From the NCBI GenBank assembly GCA_039105265.1, contig JAPFFF010000003.1, positions 2,790,001-2,854,000 of the forward strand: a stretch of DNA of 64,000 bases, read 5' to 3'. The position numbers and the translations under genes are program-made. This DNA is from Tritrichomonas musculus. Lineage: Eukaryota > Parabasalia > Tritrichomonadida > Tritrichomonadidae. Every line of letters starts with the position of its first letter. Position 1 is the stretch's first letter. The notes beneath the pieces are model-generated. The model was not told where the DNA came from, did no database searches, and saw only the letters and a program-made list of their open reading frames with translations. Shown here piece after piece: positions 39,601 to 50,706 of this stretch.

Positions 39601-40441
39601 AAATGGTTCATATGTCACCAAAAATGATTTATCAGAATATAGAAAATTAAATGACATCTCATATCATAATCATCAAGAACTATCTATAACAAATAAAGAA
39701 GTGTTATTGGATGATGGTGATGAACAAAGGAGATTTACAACATCTCATATACCATATCATGAGGGAACTCATTTAATTGGAAAATATACTGATACAGATA
39801 GTGTTGAGCATTCATTTGATATAATATTTGAGACCCAAGATGAAATCTCAGAGACTCAATATTGGAATTGTATTTTATTCCTCAAACAATCTGAAATCAG
39901 TGAAGAATTATATATTGATTGGGATGTAATGACTGGAGCAATTTTCATTTATGATGATTATTATGGTTATTATATTGGTTGTGAAATATCTTCTGCAACA
40001 TTTGATGAGGACATTTCATTATCTACAAGCAATGAGCTGACCAACTACTATACCAAAGATGAGCTGACTAGATTTGGATTAAATGATGGCTATCAAATAA
40101 GACCTTCTGTATTTGAATTATCAATGGAAAACTTAAATAATATTAGATTTAAGTATGCTGGCTCAAATGTAGCTGCTGTGTGGAATAGGCTACATATATT
40201 TGTATTCAAAGATATTGTTGGTAAGAATCATTTCATAAAATTTGATTTTATTCACAAGCTAATTACTTTGGATAACAGTGTTAGTTCAACATATGAAATC
40301 CCAATTGACAATTCTTGTACTAATGCAATAAATATTACCTTGCGGACAAATGGTTTTGTTACAACACAGGAATTAGTTAGCAAATATGAAATATTCACCA
40401 CTCAGCAAGTTAGCCATCAGCTAGCCAATCAAAAATATTAA
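36632..40441 (+). pseudogene. Broken paralogue of the fibre-like gene in the Maverick
   Basis: This stretch is a diverged tandem relative of the 31722-36602 gene: it shares the GLEF.F.EYCFGN.W segment, the NITSSKIITADNITTMRS block and the DPEKAVLSIRATEEMCNQFR-type segment near the end of the homologous part. Its right half adds several trimeric-fibre-like phrases (NLYTKEEADNKYALKSEN, YYTKDELTRFG) and coiled coil. It is broken in about two or three places, while long parts remain open, so decay is recent. A T7 tract (36615-36621) stands 10 bp before the first ATG. In other copies it may be a second receptor-binding fibre. Confidence 0.75.
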
Positions 40442-40451
40442 AAAAACATTA

Positions 40452-40804
40452 CTGGATTTAGCGTCGGGTACATTTCAATCGTGGAAAATATTTTTTTGTA
40501 GTCATTAATGACAAATGGAGGGATTTTTTACACGGGACGTTAAAAAATCACGCCATTTTATATACTACTTTTTGAATAGAGAACTTTTTGAATTGTTAAC
40601 TTTTTGAATATCTGGCTTTTTGAATGAGGAACTTTTTGAATAACTGGCTTTTTGAATGGGGAACTTTTTCTGAATGGAACTTTTTGAATGGGGAACTTTT
40701 TCTGAATGGGGTCCAGGGGCGGGAGCCCTTGGAGTAGCGCGAACGTAGCGTAGCGGAGAGAAGCGCGGTAGGCTGGGCGTTAGCGGAGCCTACCGTATAC
40801 TACT
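40452..40804 (-). repeat. Maverick right terminal inverted repeat
   Basis: Inverted copy of 16144-16497 with about four differences, including one length change in a C run. Like the left copy it carries the GCGT-T-run box, the initiator-like TCATTAATGAC and an ATG (minus strand, 40475) with the first few codons of the leftmost gene, which here soon reach a stop. Confidence 0.95.
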
Positions 40805-40809
40805 ATTAA
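40805..40809. repeat. Maverick target-site duplication, right copy (ATTAA)
   Basis: Matches ATTAA at 16139-16143. Confidence 0.8.
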
Positions 40810-41026
40810 TTTAAGATTTATTTTTTGAATAAGAATATTTTTGTTTAAAGATACGGTAAAAAGCGGTTAACACCGGTAATAAGTGGTTAACAGTGAAGTG
40901 AAAGTATTGAAAAAAAAATGTTTTGAATAGAAAATGCTAAAGTGGTAAACAATGAAGTGAAATAAACGGCTCTTTTTATCTCCACATTATTTTGAAAAAT
41001 TGAGAACTTGATATCACATTTTTATT

Positions 41027-42438
41027 ATGACTCTTGATACGAAAGCATTGCTTCCACCCAAACCTTACACATTGTTTAATACAAATGATGAAATTGAAAA
41101 ATCAGTATTAAAAGAATTGTCTGAAGATCAAGATTTTATTAATGCGTCATGTTTCCGAGAGCAGGTTGGTATTACATGCAAGCATCTAAGAACAGAACAA
41201 TGCATGATATCTTATAGACGAATTGCTTCAATATTCAATGTCAATGTTGGAACTATTAAAGATCAAGAAAGTAAATATATAAACGGTGTTTTTCCTGATG
41301 GACGACTCCTTCTTTTACTAATGATGAATTGAATATGATTTTTCAATACATCGATTCAAATGTCGATGATAAAACCATCACTTATGACGATCTTAGTGAT
41401 TATGTTTTTTGTTCTCTAAAGAAAGATATCTCTAAAGAAAGCTTAAGACACATCATTAACCGAAACTTTCAAGAGCACTTTAAATCCGTCATTGGAGTAC
41501 CTATGGACTCAAAGAGAATTGAGGTCGAACCAGAACTTATTGATAACTATTATAGTGATCTAGAAAAAAATATCAGTACTGTACATCCTTACTTCATCTT
41601 TAATTTGGATGAAGTAGGTGTACAGGATTTTCAGGACGCTCCACAACAATATGTAATTGTACGTAGAAACTATGATCATCCAACAGCTCCTTATTCAGTT
41701 GAACGCAATGGAAAAAGGATTACAGCATTGGCGTGCATCACAACGAACGCTGATTGGATACCACCGTTAATAATCACAAACAGAACTACTCATGATTCAG
41801 AACTTTACTCTTTTATACCATCTGATAAATTTATGATAGCAAGTCAAGCAAAAGGTTTTCTTACAACAATCAATTTGAAAAAGTGGTTTGAACAGGTTTT
41901 TCTACCAATGCTAGAACAAAAGAGACAAAGATTTAATTATCACGGTCCTTGTTTGCTTCTAATGGATGGATTCATCTCGCATGAGCAAATTCTGGACATA
42001 ATTCCACTTGATCAATATGGAATTATTGTCCAGTTTATTGTTGCTCATGCGAGCGATCAATTACAAATGCTGGACTTGGGAATTTTTGGTAATCAGAAAA
42101 GACAAATAAGTGGTATGAAAAATGAAAAAAGTTTATCATCACAGACAAATCGCATTTGTAAAATAATCGACGGACTTTGGAAGGCTTCCTCACCTAAAAA
42201 TGTTGTATCGGCATTCAGATCAGCTGGCGTGTTTTTAACTTGCAAAATGAACAATAATGTTCCAATGATCTATGCAGGTGTTCGACGAGGTGCAGCAAGA
42301 GCTGTTAGACATTATAATGAATCATTTTTAGAATCGTTAATTAATGCTAATTTACCGATTTCACCTTCACAAACATTAGCTAGGAACAAATTGACTCTCC
42401 AAGAAATTCATGAGAACTCATTTAGAATCAAAATCTGA
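41027..42438 (+). pseudogene. Pogo/Tigger-like DDE transposase, interrupted by one apparent frameshift
   Basis: The first frame (41027-41332, 101 residues) carries an N-terminal helix-turn-helix-like segment (YRRIASIFNVNVGTIKDQE). The second (ATG at 41335, open to 42438) carries the catalytic domain: D in YFIFNLDEVGVQD, D in CLLLMDGFISH, and the third acidic residue in HASDQLQMLDLGIFGNQKR, which is the typical DDE_1 layout. The upstream part of the second frame (TNDELNMIFQYIDSN) continues the first protein naturally, so a single-base shift near 41305-41325 probably split one gene. Without it, the product would be about 465 residues, a usual pogo size. Translational frameshifting or a sequencing error in the short T/C runs there are alternatives. 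Confidence 0.85.
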
Positions 42439-43050
42439 TTTTCTAATTAATTATTTCTTCTTTTTTATCCAAAGTTTTTAAAAACTATTTTTTGAACATA
42501 ATAATTAAATTTTGAATCTGATTAAAATTTTGAATTTTTCATTTTTATTTAATTTCTGAGTAAACTAAACTAATTATTAATAAAGATATACGAAAAACGT
42601 TATTTTGTGTTTATCTATTTATTAAATAATTGTCATAAAATTATGTAATACTAATTAAGAAAATTTCGTGATTTTCCAAGTAATTAATACTATTTTAAAT
42701 CTTATTTACATAAAAAAATTAAGCTCATCGTTAGCATTTTCGTTTGAATTAAATTATAATTGAAAATCTGATTGGGCGAGAGGAAAAAAACGCATATATC
42801 TCGAAGAAAATGCTTTAAAAAATCGAATAATGAATCCTAATGGTGAGAAACGAAAGAATAATGACGATTTAAGGTTTATATATAAATAATTTGTACATTC
42901 AACTGAAAATCGATTATCTCGCATATTAATGAGCTTAATTCATCTGTATAATTAAAATCGTTTGCTTTCCAAATAAAAATGTTTCGTATCAAAGAAGAAT
43001 TTAGCTTTTTTTAAAAAAATTTTTAAATTTATATTCAATTTTAAAATTTG
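42439..43050. other. Non-coding 3' part of the pogo element
   Basis: AT-rich, no gene or clear motif before the right TIR. Confidence 0.6.
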
Positions 43051-43368
43051 AATACTTTCACTTCACTGTTAACCACTTATTACCGATGTTAACCGCTTTT
43101 TACCGTATCTTTAGATTGTTTTTTTCGAATTTCTATTTTCTCAAATAATTGAATAAAAAAAAATTTCTTTCAAAAAATTGTGAACCAATTTCTCTCATCA
43201 AAAAACAGTTTTATTGAATCAATATGAAAATAAAAAAGATATTTGTAATGAAATTTTATATGGAATACCTTAGAATTTTAAAATTATTTAATTTTGTAAA
43301 TAAAAGGATTTATTCGGAAATTTTATAAAAACATTGGTATGGATTCAGCAAAAATATATGGGAAATTA

Positions 43369-44475
43369 CAAATGTCCCTACTTTAACGGTCATTTTTAAC
43401 GGCTATTAAATTTGTGAGGTGAAGTAGGGACATTTGTCGCTGCTCCATTTGTCCCTACTTTAACGGTCATTAATAACGGTCAAACATATAGAAAATCTTT
43501 TTTTATTTTTATAAATGAGGTTACAAATATCCTTACTCATTGCATAAGAAAATGTGAATTATTTATTTAATATATTTTATTTAAAATAGTATTAAAATGA
43601 ATAAATCTTTATTTTTAGTGCTTTTTACAATATAAAAATTATAATTTGGTTAAAAAATCGCAATTTTCAAAGGCAAAAATATTTGATAAACCTAAAAAAT
43701 ATGATCAAAAACTTAAAAAGACAAAAGTAGAATTAGTTCTTTGCATAATATAATAGATTCTTCTAATAAAATTCAAACTGAATATATTAAAATATTCGAT
43801 TACTTTTTAGTAAAGATCGAAGTAATTTTCAAATTTTAAAGCATTTCCTTACATATATTAGATAAATATGTAATTATATAATTAAAAAATCATTTGATAA
43901 AAAGAAATTACTTTGTTTTAGCAATGATGGAAAAAAAAAATATTTTTTTAAAAAATCCATGACCACCTATTCACACTTTTTTCAAGAAAATTTGAAATAG
44001 ATGCATTCAACTTTTTTGACCATGAAAACATCAAACAAAACTATTTATAAAAACTTCACATGCTATTTAACTTAAAAATATTTTTATAAATGCAGATAAA
44101 GAAATTACTAATAATATTATTTCCTAATATAGAAGAATATTTTGTTTTAATTTAAATAAACATCTTTTGTATAATGTTAACGTTAACATTTCGACTAATT
44201 TATTAATTTTTTTTTTTTGGATAAATCATATTCTAATTTTTATCTGAATTTTCAGTTTTTTTGAATTCGTCTTATAAACATTTTTGTAACCTAGCTTTGT
44301 TAAAACATTTTATGCGTAATTTATCATAAAATTCACATCTCTCGTTGTTTTTATAGGCAAATATATACTATAACCGTTAAAAATGACCGTTAAAGTAGGG
44401 ACATTTGTCGCTGCTCCATTTGTCCCTACCAATATGACCGTTAACAGTGACCGTTAAAGTAGGGACATTGGTCGC
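43369..44475. mobile_element. Non-autonomous element with TGTCCCTACTTTAACGGTCA ends (about 1.1 kb)
   Basis: Both ends hold two or three copies, in both orientations, of TGTCCCTACTTTAACGGTCA and of the linker ATTTGTCGCTGCTCCATTTG. Left block 43369-43482, right block 44371-44475. Each block is itself partly palindromic around GCTGCTCC. The interior has no ORF. The exact borders and duplication are unclear. Confidence 0.5.
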
Positions 44476-45713
44476 TGCCCAAAATATTTAGCTATTTCAA
44501 TCGATAAATGGTTATTATAATACTTTTTCTATTCAATCAACCAATTAAATATAGAAAAAAAATAGTTTGGTATCTTGTTTTGTTTTATTTTCAGAAAAAT
44601 AAAAAAAATTCGACTTTTTTTTGCTTTAATATACTAACTTAATTATTTATTTTGATTTTTATGCAATGAATTAAAGCTTAAGTAAAAATATAAACTATGG
44701 TTTCAATTGATAAATTAGTTTATTGTTCAAAATAAATATAAATTTTTTAATATATATGGATATATATGTTTTTTTTTAGTTAAATTAATTATTATGACTA
44801 TTATCTGATATTATATATATAAATTATGAATAATTAATTGAGATAAAAGCATTGTTTATCTCATAATTTTGAATAAAAAAACGAAAAAGCATTCATTCAA
44901 ATTTTTTTATCTCCATTGAATTTTTAAGTAAACTTAAAAAAAGAATATTTTTTTCCATATTCATTATATTATTAATATTTAATAAATAATATATATATAT
45001 ATTATATATAAATTAATATAAAAATTAAAATAATTTATGCTTTTTTAATAATAAGATATGATAAATATTTTTTTTTTTTTTTTGATTTTATTCAACTTTT
45101 CAACCCTTTCAGAGTAGGTCAAAAAAAAAATCCTACCAAAATTTTGGCATATTATTTTGATATAAGAAAGATATCATTGTATGTATTGTACAGGTGCCTT
45201 GTTTAATGATTTTGACTTACAGATTTCGAGAAAAAGTTTCTTTTAATATGCCGAATTATCTTCTTTATACATTCATTTTTGAAATATGAATATATTTTAT
45301 CAGTATATACTAATATATAAATCACAATAAAATGATTAATCCAAAACAAAATAAAATAGTTATTGAGATTTTCTTAATTTTCTGTATTTTTATATTAAAA
45401 ACATATTTTTCTTGTATTGTGCATTGCCCCTATCTATATTCTATATTTATTTAAATAGATAATCATTTTATTTATAAATATTAATAATAAATAAAAAGAA
45501 AAACAATTTTATTTTAAAAAAAAAAAAATATTAAAGTTTATATTTTATGGTGAGTAAAAAAAAAATAAATCATTCAATTATTTCAATGTATCTTCAATTT
45601 ATTCAAAACAAATAAAAATATTTATATAAATATGAATATCTTATTATAAATTAGATTTTTTGCAAATATTTGTTGAATTATTTTTAAATAATGATGTTAT
45701 ATATATATATATA
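44476..45713. other. Gene-less AT-rich spacer
   Basis: No gene; only TA runs and homopolymers (for example a T run at 45069-45083). Confidence 0.6.
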
Positions 45714-47173
45714 GTTGGTGGACATAATTATGTTTTTGGGACATAATCATGTTTGCTCAACTTTTTGAATGGTACACAAAAATAAAACACATTTTTCTCA
45801 ATACTTTTTAAAGATAATTTGATAATATTATATACTTTATTAATGTATTTTATGTACATCATTATTTAATTAAATGAGCTATTATATTTGTGATTTATAT
45901 GAAATTTTGCCATTAATGTAAAAAAAAAGTCAAAATGCTTATTTTTTTCTCAATAATTGAAACTTGGGATTTAATAATAATATCATTAATTCATAATCAG
46001 TAATGATATAATTTTGTCAGATAATTGATATCTAAAAACTTTCATATAAGAAAATTTTGATGCACAAAATAAAGTTAAAAATCATATCACTTTTTTGTTT
46101 TTTTCCAATAAAAAATAAAAACTTTTAAATTTTTATTTAAATATTTGATATAATGCAAATAGTATAATGATATTGAAAGAATAAAATTGGCGGTTCTACT
46201 CAAGATCTATTACCTTGATGAAAAAGAGTAACTTCTGAAATAACTTAAAAAGACTTTCAATTTTAGACATTGAGAAATTATTTTCATTAATTTAATAGTT
46301 CTTCTATACTTACCTAATATTTATTGATTAATTGCTATTTTTAATGCTATTATAATAGAAAAAATAAAAAAGTGAAATTTGTATATTTCTTAGAAAAACC
46401 TGAAATCTTGATGGACAGCAATGATTTTTAGAGGATTAATAATATATTTCATTGTATGTGTTATCAAATAATGTAATTCTGAAATCATATCAATTATGCA
46501 TGAGTGATTTATGAATGATTTTGAATGAAAAAAAGAAAAATGAAATTTTTCCAAGATTGATTCTTTTTCAACCATATTATTATATTTAATATATTATATG
46601 CATCATATAGATGATTAATACTGCATCTAATTTGAAATAAAATAAACTCATTTTTCAAAATTTGTAATTTTGTATGAATGATTTTTGTCATATTTTGAAA
46701 ACACTTTTTCTTTTTATATAATTATTATTTCAATAAATTTTTTTCTAAAATATAATATATACATTATATTCTAAAATAATAACTATGTTAGAGCAAATTA
46801 AAACAACCTTTTTTTTATGGTAAAAGCATGAAATGTGATATGAAATGAGTTTTTTGAGTAGTGAAATGAAAATGAAACCATTTTTTCTAATTATCTATTT
46901 TATTTCAAAAAATAATAATGATGCATTTTAATTATAGATGAAAAGTAAATTATAATTTTTTTCAAATAATAAAAAAATATTCAGAAATTAAAAATTCGAT
47001 ATCATATTTATGATCAAATTTAGTTTGATAAAAGTGAATGAAAATCGGGGAATAGAATGTATCCAATATGATATTAATTGTTCTACAATTGTTTTTTTAA
47101 AAGTCCAATTTGAATATATAGAAATGATGTGAAAACATAATTATGTCTCCAAAACAGAATTATGTCCACCAAC
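45714..47173. mobile_element. Non-autonomous TA-flanked element, GTTGGTGGACATAATT ends (1460 bp)
   Basis: The left end GTTGGTGGACATAATTATG and about 20 more bases reappear inverted at the right end with about five differences over 42 bp. Both ends adjoin TA. Within each TIR the phrase GACATAATTATGTTTT occurs twice, a likely paired transposase site. The two 60-residue frames inside (46390-46691) look like chance. Confidence 0.7.
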
Positions 47174-47656
47174 TATATATAATAAATATAAGTTTATGTT
47201 GATGATTTCATTTTTATAGAATATTTTTTCTCATTGTCATTCTCTCTTTTTTCCTAAGACAAGTTTTGCACATTATGGTTATTATCTTTTTTTAAAATTC
47301 CAATTTCAAATATTTTGAGTGGAATTGCTATGATATCATATCTTTTATAAAACGTTTCATGCACAAATGCAGTTGTGAGTTTCCTTATACCATATCTAAA
47401 CAGAGTTCAAAGTGTTCTTATAGGACAAAGTGAATAAAAACACAAAAATAAACCATTTTATGATCAAAATCTTCAGGTCAAAAATACAACGTTGAAATAC
47501 GATATACTTTTGAATCAATAATTGTGTCAACTCGATTTAGTCATGCTTTTATTTTTTGATTTACCAACAAAATGTTGATCATATGAAGGAACATTAAAAA
47601 TATAATAGAAATATTAAATTGGCTAAAAGGTATTCTTTTGAATTTTGTTTTGATTA
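47174..47656. other. Short AT-rich spacer
   Basis: No gene or clear motif seen. Confidence 0.5.
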
Positions 47657-50600
47657 CTAAAAGTAATTAATGGCATCAAAATAATATTCTTGATATGCCA
47701 AAAAATTAGAATCTAGATGATCAATTAAATCCTTCTTTGTTATTTTGTTTTCATTGACTTTCGGAAACAAATCCACATTACTTATTAGTATTTTATAAAA
47801 CTTAATTATTAATTCTTTATTGATTTTTTGATCAGGAAATTCATTTTTTAAAAAGTCAATAAATTGACCTTTTTTTTCAACAATATTAAAAGCAATTCGT
47901 TGGGAAATTGTTTTTGTTTGAGCAGTTCCCAAGGTCAACTGATTTAATCTTAGCGTCTTTGGCTTTTTTCTTCATCAAAATCTCGTAGATAATCAATAAA
48001 AGAGTATAAGTTATTATATTCAGAATTAGTACTAAATATATTTATATTGATTAAACTTAAAAATTCCATTGCAATTTGCTGAGGTGATGAAGAGAAAATA
48101 AATTCTCTTTCACTTTTACTTTCAACTGTGACACCAAAACTAGCTGATCGTCCTTTTATTTTTTCAATATCTTCAATATTTTGTTTGCATATTTTTCTAT
48201 TCATTATTCCAACCACTGAGAGAAACTTTTTCAAAGTATGAATGTCATTAGCCCTTATGCGAGCTGAGCCGAAGGTATGTTCCAGTGGCGTTGTTGAGTC
48301 ACGGCTTAGTTTTATATTCTCATATTTATTAATTAAATCTATTTTGGTAAAAAGTGAATTGGTTAATTCGATTAATAAATTATTTGAATAGGCAAGAACA
48401 TCCTTGTTTTCTTTATATTTTCTTTCAGGCAATTTTCTACCATCATATTCATCTAGTGCTTTTTTATAGTACACCAGAAACCAAAGTGCCACTTCAAAAC
48501 AAAGATGCCTCATTTCATATCCAATCGATTTCATATCGAATGCCATCATTGATATGGCAATAGGAAACCAATATGCAGCTGCAACAAATAATTTTTTATC
48601 AAACAGAATGAGAAAGTTATGCAAAGAAAACAAACTTAGAGGTAAACTATCGTGCATTTTAGTCATTTTATCATTGCAAAATACAATGTCTGGAACATGC
48701 TTTAGTATACTTCTTATTTGTTGAATATCAATAAAGACAGAATTTTCTCCAAAATTCATGTGTACTAGATTCGATAATAATCGGTATCTTAAACGCTTGC
48801 AAAGATGCATAAAATCAGGGGAAATTCGGACCATTAAAACCCTTTCATTAGAAAATATGTTTTTTTTGATTAATCGATTTATGTATGATTGGTAGAAAAG
48901 TTCATTAAGGTTCGAGTATCCATTGTCTCCATCAAAAGTAAATGAAACTATTTCTACTCTCAAATTATGAAGTATTTTCCTAATTTTATATAACATATCA
49001 ATGATCAATGGATTAGATTTTCCATTACAACTAGGATGAATATATAGAACTATAGGTCTCAAATTTTCATGAAGTGGGTTCATTTGAAAAACAAATCCCG
49101 ATTTAATGATATTATACCAGTTACTTTTGATAAATTTTGTAAAAGAGTTCAAATCCCTAGAAAACAAAGTGTATTCCTTTTTACTTAATTGAATTTCATT
49201 TTCAAATCCTGAAGTGATTCCTGTTGAATCTACAGTAACATCGGGCTTAAAAAATAAAGCATCAACAGCTAATGCAGCATATATTTTGGTCGTGTTTATG
49301 ATCTTATAATTTTCTTTATATGACGATATAATTTCTGGTATTTTTGTTATATCTGTTATGCACTCAGAAAAGTTTTGTGTGCAGCTTTTAATTTTATCTT
49401 CTATTATTTTTGAATTAGGAAGCAATGGCATATATTTATATAATGCATCATATGCATTTTTGGATTGCTCATATACTTCAATACACATTTGAAATATATT
49501 ATCTGAACGAGGAGTTCCATTTATAAAAAGGTATAATAATTCATTAATCATTTGATTATTAGAACTTGAAAACAATTTTTTATACTGATTTATTTCTTTT
49601 CTTTGTTTGTTTATTATTGACATTAGTTGAGATATTTTTTGTTGGTTTTTTTCATTTTTGGGTAAATTATCTGTAAACGTTTTCTTGTTTTGTTTTTGCT
49701 TTTGTCTCTTTTTTATTAGAACTTCACGCCCTTTAATTAATTTAGAATTTATTGAATCTTTAAATAATTGTGTTGAATCCAATTGTTGTTGTTGTCGTGA
49801 ACTAAACGAAAAAGGTGAATTCATTTGTTGCTGTAAATTCATTTGTTGTGATGAATTCATTTGTTGTTGTGAATTCATTTGTTGTTGCGAATTAAACGAA
49901 AAAGGAGAATTTGGCGGTTGTGGTGAATTCATTTGTTGTGATGAATTCATTTGTTGTTGTGAATTAAATGAAAAATGAGAATTTGGCGGTTGTGGTGAAT
50001 TCATTTGTTGTTGTTGCGAATTAAACGAAAAAGGAGAATTAGGCGGTTGTGGTGAATTCATTTGTTGTTGTTGCGAACTAAACGAAAAATGAGAATTAGG
50101 CGGTTGTGGTGAATTCATTTGTTGTGATGAATTCATTTGTTGTTGTGAATTCAATGAAAAAGGAGAATTAGGCGGTTGTGGTGAATTCATTTGTTGTGAT
50201 GAATTCATTTGTTGTTGTTGCGAATTAAACGAAAAAGGAGAATTAGGCGGTTGTGGTGAATTCATTTGTTGTGATGAATTCATTTGTTGTTGCGAATTAA
50301 ACGAAAAAGGAGAATTAGGCGGTTGTGGTGAATTCATTTGTTGTTGTTGTTGTTGTTGCGAATTAAACGAAAAAGGAGAATTTGGCGGTTGTGGTGAATT
50401 CATTTGTTGTGGTGAATTTGAAATATTATTATTAATAGTAGATTCTAGTAATTGTTCATTTACTCTTTTATTGTTTTTTGTATATTTTTTATTATTATTG
50501 AACCAAATACGGACAGCTCTTTGATTCCAACGTGGATTATATTGTCGTAATGATTTTGATATATCTTTTGTCAACTTGTTCCTTCTAGCTGATCTTTCCG

Positions 50601-50706
50601 GAAGTGAAAAATAACTATTTAATCCGATTTGTAAAACATTCAATTCTTGATTAGAAGGGAAATAACGCGCGGATTGTTCAAGTTTTTCTCCAAATTTGTT
50701 ATTCAT
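47657..50706 (-). CDS. Transposase-derived-looking protein with homeodomain-like N-terminus, possible frameshift near its end
   Basis: The main frame (47950-50706) encodes 918 residues. Residues 1-80 resemble a homeodomain: after SARRNKLTKDISKSLRQYNP comes WNQRAVRIWFNNNKKY, with the WFxN core of recognition helix 3. Residues about 105-330 are Q/N/S/P-rich tandem repeats. The C-terminal 550 residues have an RNase H/DDE-like layout: D in LAVDALFFKPD, D in SFTFDGDNGYSN and E in STTPLEHTFGSARIR. The pattern suggests a dispersed transposase or transposase-derived host family, not identified further. After the stop, a second frame (47657-47938) continues with KTISQRIAFNIVEKKG and no gap, hinting that one base shift separates the true C-terminus. 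No TIRs were found around it. Confidence 0.65.
49790..50420 (-). repeat. In-frame Q/N/S/P minisatellite
   Basis: About nine units of 55-75 bp encode variants of MNSPQPPNSPFSFNSQQQ, with inserted SSQQMN blocks and variable Q runs. The reading frame is preserved, which suggests the protein is or was recently used. Shadow frames on the plus strand are an artefact of the repeat. Confidence 0.9.

Larger units (their letters stand above)
16144..40804. mobile_element. Maverick/Polinton element, about 24.7 kb, young-looking
   Basis: The element is bounded by terminal inverted repeats of 353-354 bp that differ at only about four places and is flanked by an ATTAA duplication, which indicates recent insertion. 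It carries the diagnostic Maverick set: protein-primed family B DNA polymerase, retroviral-type integrase, FtsK/HerA-like packaging ATPase, and a major capsid protein, plus a penton candidate. It also has an HNH nuclease, two GIY-YIG-type proteins, a fibre-like giant protein and several small unknown proteins. Most genes are open; one large gene near the right end is broken in about two or three places, so the copy is nearly but not fully whole. No adenain-like protease was recognised. Gene style resembles the Mavericks described from Trichomonas vaginalis. Confidence 0.95.
40848..43111 (+). mobile_element. Pogo-like (Tc1/mariner superfamily) DNA transposon, 2264 bp
   Basis: The ends are 61-bp inverted repeats (40848-40908 and 43051-43111) with one mismatch, beginning AAGATACGGTAAAAAGCGG. 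Both ends abut TA (40846-40847 and 43112-43113), the standard duplication of this superfamily. It encodes a DDE transposase. A subterminal sequence (GTGGTAAACAATGAAGTGAA, about 40940) repeats part of the TIR and may be an extra transposase site. The near-identical TIRs show a recent insertion, 43 bp outside the Maverick end. Confidence 0.92.

Noticed and set aside
46390-46691. Two overlapping 60-residue minus-strand frames inside the 45714 element
   Set aside because: AT-rich chance frames; no transposase motifs.
49658-49978. Cysteine-rich plus-strand frame opposite the Q-rich repeat
   Set aside because: Shadow of the minisatellite (complement of CAA/AAT codons), no independent support.
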